Source of the DNA: DASQZK01 sp963732905
GTDB taxonomy: Bacteria > Bacteroidota > Bacteroidia > Bacteroidales > GCA-2748055
DNA: 64,000 nucleotides
Reading direction: 5' to 3'
Assembly: GCA_963732905.1 (NCBI GenBank)
Contig: CAVTBM010000012.1
Span: 124,001-188,000 of the forward strand
The notes below the pieces were generated by a model, which was not told where the DNA came from, made no database searches, and saw only the letters and a program-made list of their open reading frames with translations. This document shows positions 28,421-36,788 of the stretch, one piece after another. The translations under genes were made by a program, and so were the position numbers. Each line of letters opens with the position of its first letter. Positions within the stretch are counted from its first letter, which is position 1.

Positions 28421-28790
28421 TGCAGGCCTCCTTTTGGATTTAACAATTTTCCGCTTTTGTCAAATAAAGTCAACAGAATGACAACAGTATAAAATTACAA
28501 CCTTATGTTGCTATATACCAGTAATATACATTTAAATACCTCAAAATAAACATTGAGATTTATCAAGCAATCTATTGAGATTACTTAAACTATTATTTAT
28601 TATTGAAGGGCCAACATTCGGAAGATGTGAATGTCGAAAGGGAAACGGAGTATTAGCTGTTTAGCTGATTAGTAATAGGGAGTACCGTCACTCATTCAGG
28701 GCATAAATATTATTGCGGACAGCAGGACCGGATTTTTGACCATTCGGGGAAGAATTTTGAGCGAAACGATTGTTCCCAGGACTTTGAATG
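28421..28790. other. AT-rich intergenic region
   Basis: No gene or clear signal is seen apart from the Shine-Dalgarno site of the downstream gene. The region is AT-rich and separates the broken regulator from the helical protein. Confidence 0.5.
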
Positions 28791-29479
28791 TTATCCTTTC
28801 CGGTTTATCTCTTTTAATCGTTTCATGTTCGTTATTTCAATTTTTTTTCCTTTTATTTTAATTATTTTTTCACTGTTAAATTCAGATAATAGCCTGACAA
28901 CACTTTCCATCGACATCCCCGATAGTTCCGCCAAATCGTTTCTGCTGATATAAGAAAAGACATCAATCCCTTCAAATTCTTTGCTATTCAGATATAACAG
29001 GGCGTTTGCCAGCTTACCATTTAGTTGTCGTAGGCCAAGATTTAAACATTTGGAAAGCATCAGGTTGTAGTTTTTGCAGTACCAGAAGATAATTCACGTG
29101 AAAAATCACAACAATGCGTAATTAGGGTTTTAAAGCTTTCACTGTCGATGGTACAAATCCTGGTCTCTTTCAGGGCTGCAACTGAGAAGTAATAAGTGTC
29201 ATCACCAAACAATGATGTCAGTCCGATGAAATTATCAGATTTAAGGATTCTGATAAGAATATTTTTATCGGGGCCCTCAATATAATTTAAACCAGGCCAT
29301 CGATAATATACAAAATATTAGATGCCTGGGTTCCCTCTTTAATAATGTCTCTCTCTTTCGTAAACGATATGGTTTTTCTGTAAACCATAAAATTCTTCGG
29401 CATTTTTAACTCTTTGGATAAAACAATTTGATCTTGCATAACACTCGATACAATCTGTCTTATATAAATAGCGGTCCAT
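28791..29479 (-). pseudogene. Crp/Fnr-family transcriptional regulator with three frameshifts
   Basis: Read from the ATG at 29479, three changes of frame rebuild one normal Crp/Fnr protein of about 229 residues. It starts MDRYLYKTDCIECYARSNCF with an FNR-like Cys cluster (C-x2-C-x5-C). A cyclic-nucleotide-type barrel follows, with IIKEGTQASNILYIIDG and NFIGLTSLFGDDTYYFSVAA. The end is the Crp helix-turn-helix, SYISRNDLAELSGMSMESVV. The shifts lie near 29350 (a CTCTCTCTTT run), 29290 (next to TTTAAA) and 29085. All motifs are conserved between the shifts, so decay is recent or the read sequence is faulty. The last segment alone (28791-29060) could encode an 89-residue HTH peptide. The intact protein would be a redox- or NO-type sensor by analogy. 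Confidence 0.85.
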
Positions 29480-30291
29480 TTAGGAGGCTTTTGAAGTGAT
29501 GGTAATGCAAATTTTATCGCATGAATCGGGATTTCAAAATTTAATTATTGCAAGTTATGAAAATCGGATGAATAAAACGTTCCTTGAATTTCCGGGAAAG
29601 ATGTTATAATTATTTCTAGGCGGGTGTCTGCGGCAAAGGGTGTGAATCAGAAAAAGTTTTCCGGTAAAATGAATTCCTTTAAAATCCCTTCGTTTATCTC
29701 TGCAAGAGTTATGAAAAGGCTTTTTAAAAAGAATGTTCAAGTACGACAAATTACAGAACTTCATAACAATTCGGAGGATCTTCCTGAAATATGCGCGGAC
29801 GTTTACCATTCTGTGCTGGAATATTCTATTTCAGCTCCCCGCTTTAAGGCAATGTCAAAGTACTTCCAGAAATCCAGGAATTGATTAAGAAAATCTTCCT
29901 GCTGAAACCCCAGACACAAGAGTTGATCCCGATTTTACTTATACCATCGTTTTTTTATTATACTCTGGTCTCTCTTCCCGCCTGTAATTTTCACTTAGGG
30001 ATCATCAGAGTACTTATGAAAAATCCGTTGCTTAAATCATTGTCCGTTCACCGGTTTTTCTTAAATTCGTATTCGTGCAGCCGAAATTGCCGGCTGGTAC
30101 GGTGATTCCATTACATTTAACCATTTTCATAAAGTGCTTTTCAACTACTATAGGCCCGTTTTGATCCATAATGCAGACTCACTAAACTACTGACGATGAG
30201 AAAAATGCATGAAAAACGAAAAAGTTAACCTAAGTGAAGTGATACCCGTTTTCTTTTCCGGAATTTTGCAGCCAGATAATTTCACTGAAAA
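29480..30291. other. AT-rich region with degraded coding fragments
   Basis: About 810 bp without a confident gene. An 86-codon frame at 29624-29884 (Lys- and Phe-rich, containing EDLPEICADVYHSVLEYS) and a 74-codon frame after it match nothing I know. A fragment near 30072-30197 reads RAAEIAGWYGDSITFNHFHK, which weakly resembles the second helix-turn-helix of an AraC regulator and is preceded by a stop. The stretch looks like decayed or foreign DNA. Confidence 0.4.
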
Positions 30292-31231
30292 ATGACAACT
30301 ACTAAAGCCAGAGTATTTACCGCCCTGATGCGCCACCGGCATCTACTGAAAGGCAAGTTGAAGAAGGAGACCTTCACTTTTGACACATCCATTGCCGGCT
30401 TCAGGGAAACCTGCGAGAAGGGTGCAGAGCGGTATGCGAAGGTTCCCTGCCGGGGTATCGCTCAGTCCTGAAGTGCTTGCCGGAATTCCGGCGGAATGGA
30501 TTATTCCCGCCGGCGCGGACCATGAAAAACTGATCTTTTATGTTCACGGCGGCGGGTACGTGTCGGGATCGTGTCATGATCACCGGGCCTTTGTTGCTAA
30601 GCTGGCCCGTGACACGAATGTCACTACCCTGCATTATGAGTACCGTCTTGCCCCCGAACATCCTTTCCCTGCGGCCCTGGATGATTCAGTTGCTGTGTAC
30701 AAAACTGTGCTTAAAAAAGGCTATACGTCTGAAAACATTGTTATGGCGGGGGAATCTGCCGGCGGCGGGTTGACCCTGGCCATCCTTCTTGCCCTTAAAG
30801 AACAAAAGCTTCCCTTGCCAAAGGCTGCCGTTGCCATCTCACCCTGGACGGATCTGACCTGCTCGGGCGATTCGTACCGCACGAAGAATAAGGTGTCGGT
30901 GGCGCCACTGAATTCATGGAACGTTTTCAGGCATTATTACGCTGGTTTGAATGATCCCCGGAATCCGATGATTTCCCCGCTTTACGGAGATCTGAAAGGA
31001 CTGCCTCCCCTGTTCATCAATTCGGGTGAAGATGACGAGTTGTTTGACGACGGCCGGCAGTTTTATGAAAAAGCGAAGGCGGCAGGCGTTGAAGTTACTT
31101 TTAAAGCCGGCAAGGACATGGTGCATTGCTATCCTTTGTTGTCGCCTATGTTCAGAGAAGCGGAGGAGGCGATGCAGGAAATCCTGGCATTCATCGGAAG
31201 GCAATTGAACGGAGAACAGCCAAAGAAATAA
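30292..31231 (+). pseudogene. Alpha/beta hydrolase (hormone-sensitive-lipase type) with a +1 frameshift
   Basis: The ATG at 30292 opens a frame reading MTTTKARVFTALMRHRHLLK up to about 30445. The protein continues in the next frame as AGVSLSPEVLAGIPAEWIIP to 31231. Removing one base from CCCT at 30445-30448 gives a 312-residue enzyme, the usual length. The downstream part has the oxyanion motif YVHGGGYVSGS, the nucleophile in MAGESAGGGL (GxSxG), the Asp in NSGEDDELFDD and the His in KDMVHCYPL, so the catalytic domain is whole. A TTG at 30380 could start a shorter form lacking the cap N-terminus. It is probably a carboxylesterase of family IV. Confidence 0.85.
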
Positions 31232-31399
31232 CCAGCCCCCAATCAACGTATTTAATTTGGTATGTACATTCAACCCCCTTCAACACGCTTGAAAGAGGTA
31301 AGTCATGCTTTGCCTCTTCCTTCCAAATACCCACGCTCCCGGAATTCAACCTTAATCCCTATTTCGTCATTTCAACGCCATGGCAGGTCGTAGTTTCTT

Positions 31400-33454
31400 T
31401 CACAGCCTCACCACCACCTCCAACCCAAGGTCCCTGTAAACCGCCCCAGCCCGTTTATCAGCACCGGTGCCCGAGGTATACGGTGCAGTGTAACGGGTGA
31501 CACCGTATTTCATCCACAGGTCAACCCGCTTTATCAATTTAATGCGGCCGGAAAGATACATCCTGCTGCCCTTTTGATAAAAAGCCGGCGTGGAGAAGCT
31601 GTAAAGGATGTCGTTCTCGTAGGCATAGATGCGGGTGGACCAGTCGGGGGAATCGAAGAGGGCATACCGTGCATTCATGCTGATCCGGTCGTTCAGAAAA
31701 TGGTAGCCGATATCCTGGCAGAGGAAGACACCGTTGTATGACATTGTCTCTCCGGGAGCCACCGACCACCGGTAATCGACCTTTGTGCGGAAACGCATAG
31801 ACTCATTCATCTCATAAATGCCTTCCACCATATATCTCAGATCCTTCCGGTTACCGGGAACGCCGATGCCGGGTTTATCCCTGACGGCGCCGGTCTCTTT
31901 TGCCTCGTATTTCAGCAGGCTGGTCACATTGAAATCCCTGCCGGCTTTGAACTCACATTTCAGCAACATATCATGGCCCCACTCCGGGGAGATGCCGTTA
32001 TATTTCAGCCAGGGAAAACGGTACTGGTCGAGATAAGCACTGACTTTCAGGAAAGGGAATGCGTACGCTTCCATCCCGAGGTAAAAGCCTTCCTCGTTAC
32101 TTACGTCCGATTCGGCGAAAGCTGAGGCATTCAGGCTGACATATTCGGGATCGTAGTACCGGTAGCTCATACAAATTGTCAGTAGCGGGTGAAGCCAGGC
32201 CGTTAGGGTGTTGAGGGTGGCGGGATGACCATACTGGTCAAGAGCCGTTTCGCCGTTGAACAGGAGTTTGCTGTTTCGAACAGTGTAGTCGAGTGACTGG
32301 CAATAAAAGTCCTTCTCATCGCGGGTTGCAGAGAACCGGTCGGGCCTGATCCTGTACCGGTACGCTTTGTCAAAAAACTGCGCCATGATATTATAATCCA
32401 GGGAAAACTTTTCCGTACGGTAGCCGAGACCTGCCCCGGCCTGTTTCTCTTTCAGGTTGTGTTTGAAGGCTGTTTCCTTTTCATTGCGGAAGAGTCCGGA
32501 GAGGTTCAGAGCGGTATATACTTCGGTGCTGTCACCCGTCATCTCCGTATTAGCCGAGGTTTTAACGGCTGAGAGCATCATCCTGGCATTCCAGTTGCCA
32601 TGCGTGAACATGGCCGCCAGTCCGCGGTTGATCCCATATTCGGCGGCTGAGGCTGACCTGCTGACACCGGAATTTTTCTGTTTGAGGATGACCTCCGAGG
32701 ATTTGCTCTTCCTGCCTGTGCCGTTTACCAGTCCGCATCCCGAGGCATACCTGAAATCCCCTGCGACGAGTTCCTGCAGTGGCCCCTTGTCGCGCATTTC
32801 GAAGAAGGCTGATGAGAAGTCGAAACCTTTGCGGAGGTCGTTCCAGCCAAGCGGTTCGCCCGGATCACTTTCCAGTGTAAAGCCGGCACGGAGATCTTTC
32901 CCGGCTTTCAGTTCGTACCTGATGAGCCTCGATACCGGCGGACCCTGGAATCTCAGGGAAGAATCCGCATCCTTTCGAAACCCTTCCCTGACCGGCCATG
33001 TGAATTTTGTCCGAATGAGGATATTCTGACGGGCATGAAAGGATTTGGTACCGGAATGTACCGGGACCAGGGAAGGATCTCCGGTCGTGACATAGGGCAG
33101 GATATGTCCGATCAGGTCTTCCCTGAGTCCCGGTATAAGTTGCAGCTCGCTGAGGCTGAGGAGGACGCCGTATGTTTTCCGGTAATCGAGGATGCTGAAG
33201 ATCTGAAAGTCATTCAGATAGTAAAGTCGTGCCAGGTCTTCTTCTGTGGCGGTATTGATGTTGAGAGGGTTGGAAGCCAGGAATAATAAATCTTCATATA
33301 CCTGTGCGGCATACGTCTCGTCGTCTGTTTCCTCCATGATCTCTTCCAGGGTGATATCAGGCATGGGGGGGGCGTCTTGTCCGGCCTTCTGGGCTGAGGT
33401 CACAAATGTCCATCCTGTCAGCAGGATTAGTAGGATTCCGGTTTTTGGAAACAT
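31400..33454 (-). CDS. Exported helix-hairpin-helix protein with predicted outer-membrane barrel
   Basis: A 684-residue protein with a signal peptide (about 1-20, ending TSAQK). An N-terminal helix-hairpin-helix region (about 55-115) includes NPLNINTATEEDLARLYYL and LSLSELQLIPGLREDLIGHI, as in ComEA-like DNA-binding proteins. The remaining 550 residues are rich in alternating aromatic strands (for example FRYASGCGLVNGTG, KVDYRWSVAPG) and look like a beta-barrel. This combination is a known uncharacterised Bacteroidota type; a role in DNA or polymer handling at the outer membrane is only an inference. The barrel gene at 34088 lies upstream on the same strand, separated by repeats. Confidence 0.7.
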   Translation of the reverse strand: MFPKTGILLILLTGWTFVTSAQKAGQDAPPMPDITLEEIMEETDDETYAAQVYEDLLFLASNPLNINTATEEDLARLYYLNDFQIFSILDYRKTYGVLLSLSELQLIPGLREDLIGHILPYVTTGDPSLVPVHSGTKSFHARQNILIRTKFTWPVREGFRKDADSSLRFQGPPVSRLIRYELKAGKDLRAGFTLESDPGEPLGWNDLRKGFDFSSAFFEMRDKGPLQELVAGDFRYASGCGLVNGTGRKSKSSEVILKQKNSGVSRSASAAEYGINRGLAAMFTHGNWNARMMLSAVKTSANTEMTGDSTEVYTALNLSGLFRNEKETAFKHNLKEKQAGAGLGYRTEKFSLDYNIMAQFFDKAYRYRIRPDRFSATRDEKDFYCQSLDYTVRNSKLLFNGETALDQYGHPATLNTLTAWLHPLLTICMSYRYYDPEYVSLNASAFAESDVSNEEGFYLGMEAYAFPFLKVSAYLDQYRFPWLKYNGISPEWGHDMLLKCEFKAGRDFNVTSLLKYEAKETGAVRDKPGIGVPGNRKDLRYMVEGIYEMNESMRFRTKVDYRWSVAPGETMSYNGVFLCQDIGYHFLNDRISMNARYALFDSPDWSTRIYAYENDILYSFSTPAFYQKGSRMYLSGRIKLIKRVDLWMKYGVTRYTAPYTSGTGADKRAGAVYRDLGLEVVVRL

Positions 33455-33506
33455 GGAAGGTTGATTTAGTTTTTACCCTTAATAGGAGAAGGGGGTGAAA
33501 AATCAG

Positions 33507-33945
33507 CGTAGAGACGCGCAAATATGTACGTCTCCGGGAAACCCGGAAATAATCATTCGGGCGAAAGGCGAAAGGTGAAAGGCGAAAGGCGAAAGGTGAA
33601 AGGATAAATTAAAAATTAAAAATTAAAAATTAAAAAGGAAAAAGGAAAAAGGAGGGAGACGTATAAAGGATGTTTTTTTTTCGTAGAGACGCGCAATTAT
33701 GCACATCTCCGGGAAACCCGGAAATAATTATTTGGGCGAAAGGTGAAAGGCGAAAGGTGAAAGGAAAAATTAAAAATTAAAAATTAAAAATTAAAAAGGA
33801 AAAAGGGGGGAGACGAATGAATGATGTTTTTTTTCGTAGAGACGCGCAATTATGTACGTCTCCGGGAAACACGGAAATAATTATTTGGGTGAAAGGTGAA
33901 AGGTGAAAGGCGAAAGGAAAAATTAAAAATTAAAAATTAAGGGAT
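33507..33945. repeat. Three tandem copies of a shorter mosaic repeat unit
   Basis: Units begin with CGTAGAGACGCGCAA at 33507, 33682 and 33835. Each continues with TACGTCTCCGGGAAACCCGG or a close variant, GGAAATAAT, GCGAAAGG-type words and AATTAAAAATT words. The GAGACG and AATTAAAAATT modules are shared with the array at 22.35-23.30 kb; the GGAAATAAT link is not. The next 140 bases add GGGATTGAGCGAGAATATAG and AATCTGTGTAATCCGTGG modules. Confidence 0.85.
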
Positions 33946-34087
33946 TGAGCGAGAATATAGAATGATGCGGAGACGGGAGATCTTAATATTGAAAGAAAAA
34001 CCAAATCGTTGAGATGTGATGCTTCACGTCTGTGATAATCTGTGTAATCCGTGGTGAGTCTATGGAAAAAAAAGTAATCATACTTCC

Positions 34088-34942
34088 CTAATCAAACCGC
34101 ATCTGAAACGAAAAATGCGGGGTGAAGCCCAGGATCCTCGTGTGGGTGAAGGCTATATCGACGTTGATCTTCTTGATCAGTAGTCCGAGCCCGAACGTAT
34201 TCTGGAGGGGTGCTGTGGAGATTCCGGTGCGGAGGAAGAGATTTTCATAGGCTTCATATTCGAAGCCGCCTTTCAGGGAAAGTTCCCTGTCGAGGACTTT
34301 CTGTGTTTCGAAGGCCATGAAGAACTTGCTAAACGGCCGGTAGCCGGCTCCCAGGCTGAATGTCGTTTCTATGGTATCCTGAATAAAGGAGATTTTGGCA
34401 CGCGTCGGGTTGAAGACATGGGCACCGATGACCAGGTTGTCGGCCGGTTTATACTGGATCCCGCCTTCGACGGTCAGTGCATTACGTTTACCGAATTCAT
34501 CCTGCTGGTAAATATGATGGAGGTTCATCTGTATGCCGGCGGCAAAACCGTTCCCGAACTGCCGGCCGAAACCCAGGCCTACTTTACTCTCATTATGCAC
34601 GGCATAGCCGTAGTAGGTATAGGAGAGGCCAAAGGTCCCGGGTTTGGTGGGTAAGGTAATGGCCAGGGCATGGATGGCAAACTCCTTCAATACATACTTG
34701 TTTTCGTGGTGAAAACCGATGGCGAAATGGGGATAAAAGCCCAGACCGGCCTGGTTATGCTGTACCGACCATATATCCGATTCCATCACGTAAGCATTGG
34801 CCAGAGCGGCTGGCCGGGAGCCGATCGGGTTGTTCAGGATCATCTCCTGTGATGACACTGTGGTGCTTAACATGAGAAAGGCAACCGGGAGAAGAAAGAA
34901 TCTCCCGGTCCGGGTGAGGGTATATCCCGGTTTGTGTTTCAA
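34088..34942 (-). CDS. PorV/PorQ-like outer-membrane beta-barrel protein
   Basis: A 284-residue protein with a signal peptide (about 1-32, ending TVSSQE). It has the FadL/PorV-like opening IGSRPAALANAYV followed by SVQHNQAGLGFYPHFAIGF, then about a dozen amphipathic strands ending in HFSFQMRFD with a C-terminal aromatic pattern for barrel assembly. PorV-type proteins act with type IX secretion, but this short form is more like the uncharacterised barrel paralogues. The start codon is preceded by a single base after the purE stop, so the two are co-transcribed. Confidence 0.7.
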   Translation of the reverse strand: MKHKPGYTLTRTGRFFLLPVAFLMLSTTVSSQEMILNNPIGSRPAALANAYVMESDIWSVQHNQAGLGFYPHFAIGFHHENKYVLKEFAIHALAITLPTKPGTFGLSYTYYGYAVHNESKVGLGFGRQFGNGFAAGIQMNLHHIYQQDEFGKRNALTVEGGIQYKPADNLVIGAHVFNPTRAKISFIQDTIETTFSLGAGYRPFSKFFMAFETQKVLDRELSLKGGFEYEAYENLFLRTGISTAPLQNTFGLGLLIKKINVDIAFTHTRILGFTPHFSFQMRFD

Positions 34943-34943
34943 T

Positions 34944-35456
34944 TCAGTTGGTTTTGAAATGATATTTTACCGCTTTCAGTTCCTCATTGGCTTTGATGAT
35001 CTTGGATTTCAGGTTTTCCTTATAAGCCATAACCTTTTTCATGAGATCAGGATCACCGGCAGCCAGGATCTGTACGGCCAGTATCCCGGCGTTCATGGCA
35101 CCATCAAGACCAACGGTGGCGACGGGGATGCCCGGAGGCATCTGGACGATAGACAGCAGGCTGTCCCATCCGTCGATGGAAATCGAAGCCTTGATGGGCA
35201 CGCCTATGACTGGGACGGGGGTGAGGGCAGCGATCACACCCGGCAGATGGGCAGCGCCGCCGGCACCGGCAATGACTACACGGATACCGCGGCCGTATGC
35301 TTTCTTTGCAAAATCCGCCGCCTGGTCCGGTGTACGGTGTGCGGAGAGTGCATTGATCTCGAAGGGAATCTCAAACTCGTCCAGGACTTTGGCAGCCTTC
35401 TCCATTACCGGCAAATCGGATGTACTGCCCATGATGATGCTTACTTTAGGGTTCAT
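34944..35456 (-). CDS. purE: N5-carboxyaminoimidazole ribonucleotide mutase
   Basis: A 170-residue class I PurE, which interconverts N5-CAIR and CAIR in de novo purine synthesis. The N-terminal loop is IIMGSTSDLPVME (about 7-19). The catalytic His lies in ALSAHRTPD (about 37-45), followed by AGAGGAAHLPGV (about 63-74) and the class I signature SIDGWDSLLSIVQMP (about 92-106). The length is normal. It is divergent from hpt, with 161 bp between the starts, and is the first gene of a two-gene unit with the barrel protein. Confidence 0.96.
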   Translation of the reverse strand: MNPKVSIIMGSTSDLPVMEKAAKVLDEFEIPFEINALSAHRTPDQAADFAKKAYGRGIRVVIAGAGGAAHLPGVIAALTPVPVIGVPIKASISIDGWDSLLSIVQMPPGIPVATVGLDGAMNAGILAVQILAAGDPDLMKKVMAYKENLKSKIIKANEELKAVKYHFKTN

Positions 35457-35617
35457 ACTTTTAGCGGGTTTGTATATTAATGTGATTTTTCCGAAAAAAT
35501 CAGCTACTATATTACGAAAATTTTCACGGAAGGTATTAAAGTTTGTCTTCAGGATAACACTGAAATTTGCCGGAAGGTTGAATATGTATTAAATTCGCGA
35601 TAATAATTCAACCCTGT

Positions 35618-36154
35618 ATGAAAAAAATAAAAGTTCTGGACAAGGAGTTTGAAATCTCCATCTCTTCCGAAAAAATACAGTCCCGGATTACCGAACTTGC
35701 CAAACAACTTTCGGCTGACATGGGGGATAAAAATCCTGTTTTTATCGCAATCCTTAATGGTTCCTTCATGTTTGCATCTGATCTGTTTAAACAGGTTGAT
35801 TTTGATGCTCAGATCACCTTCCTGAAGCTTGCCTCATACCAGGGAACCAGCACTTCAGGCAGTGTCAAACAATTAATAGGTCTTAACCAGGACATTAAAG
35901 GTCAGCATGTCGTGATCCTGGAGGATATTGTGGACACCGGGATCACCCTTGAAAACATCATGCGTCAGCTCGACGGTTTTCAGCCTGCCTCCATAAGAAT
36001 TGTTACACTTCTTTTCAAACCCGAGTCTTTTACAAAAGATATGAAGCTGGATTACGTGGGGTTCACCATCCCCAATGATTTCATCGTCGGTTATGGTCTG
36101 GATTATAACGGTTACGGCAGGAGATACAGAGATATATATACGGTTGTCGAATAG
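35618..36154 (+). CDS. hpt: Hypoxanthine phosphoribosyltransferase
   Basis: A 178-residue purine salvage enzyme that makes IMP (and GMP) from the base and PRPP. The PRPP loop is VVILEDIVDTGITLENI (about 97-113), with FIAILNGSFMFASDL (about 47-61) forming the pyrophosphate-contact loop and DFIVGYGLDYNGYGR (about 154-168) at the purine site. In many Bacteroidales genomes hpt is followed directly by adk and obgE. Here those genes lie 6.4 kb further on, after an inserted carbohydrate cluster. A weak TAAATTCG element lies about 25 bp upstream. Confidence 0.95.
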   Translation: MKKIKVLDKEFEISISSEKIQSRITELAKQLSADMGDKNPVFIAILNGSFMFASDLFKQVDFDAQITFLKLASYQGTSTSGSVKQLIGLNQDIKGQHVVILEDIVDTGITLENIMRQLDGFQPASIRIVTLLFKPESFTKDMKLDYVGFTIPNDFIVGYGLDYNGYGRRYRDIYTVVE

Positions 36155-36788
36155 AATGGCTTCATTGGATGTTGTTTTCGACACTGTTTTTTGACGTACG
36201 AAACGATTTCGAAACTTGTCCTTAAAAAAGCTTTTCTGTGGGACCAGGCATCAATTTGTTAGGAGGGATAATCCTTCCTCAGGGCTCTGAAACAGGATTT
36301 TAACAGATTATTGAGCGAAGCCGAAATAATCATTTGGGAGAAAGGAAAAATTGGAGATTGGAGATTGGAGAAAGGAGAAAGGAGAAAGGAAAAATTAAAA
36401 AGGCGAAAGGAAAAAGGCGAAAGGAAATAGGAGGTGGGAGACGTATAAATGATGTTTTTTCTTCAGAGAGACGCGCAATCATGCACGTCTCCGGAAAACA
36501 CGGAAATAATCCTATCTGAGGGATAAACCTAACGGTCTCTGAGCGAAGCCGAAGGGTGTACTTTGTAACTTGAGTTCTTCAGAATAGAACTTTTAAACAG
36601 GCTCTTACGACAATAATTTACGACAATAAACAATGTCAAACGTTCAATGACCACCGTCGGTATAACGGTCTTATGACAAAAAGCCGACCAACAACATCGG
36701 AACGGTTCTGTTCACTGTGACAAATTTTTAACCTGGTAAAATTCAACAGGACAGGATACAAAAACATTAATGATTTAAACGTTCGATT
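36155..36788. other. Repeat-bearing intergenic region after hpt
   Basis: This is a 630-bp gap without a gene. From about 36334 to 36510 it carries one copy of the mosaic repeat (GGAGATTGGAGA words, GAAAGG words, and the palindromic 24-mer at 36468-36491). The word GAGCGAAGCCGAA occurs twice (36313 and 36541). Confidence 0.6.
36334..36510. repeat. Single copy of the mosaic intergenic repeat
   Basis: It contains GAGATTGGAGATTGGAGA, GGCGAAAGG words and GATGTTTTTTCTTCAGAGAG, then the GAGACGCGCAATCATGCACG palindrome and GGAAATAAT, in the same order as the units at 33.5-33.9 kb. Confidence 0.75.

Noticed and set aside
30072..30197. AraC regulator remnant
   Set aside because: RAAEIAGWYGDSITFNHFHK resembles an AraC second HTH only loosely and is one residue short; too weak to annotate as a gene, so noted only in the region entry.
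26833..30300. New defence or toxin-antitoxin system in the AT-rich patch
   Set aside because: The small genes there show no nuclease, kinase, NTPase or toxin motifs; the one identifiable gene is a Crp/Fnr regulator.
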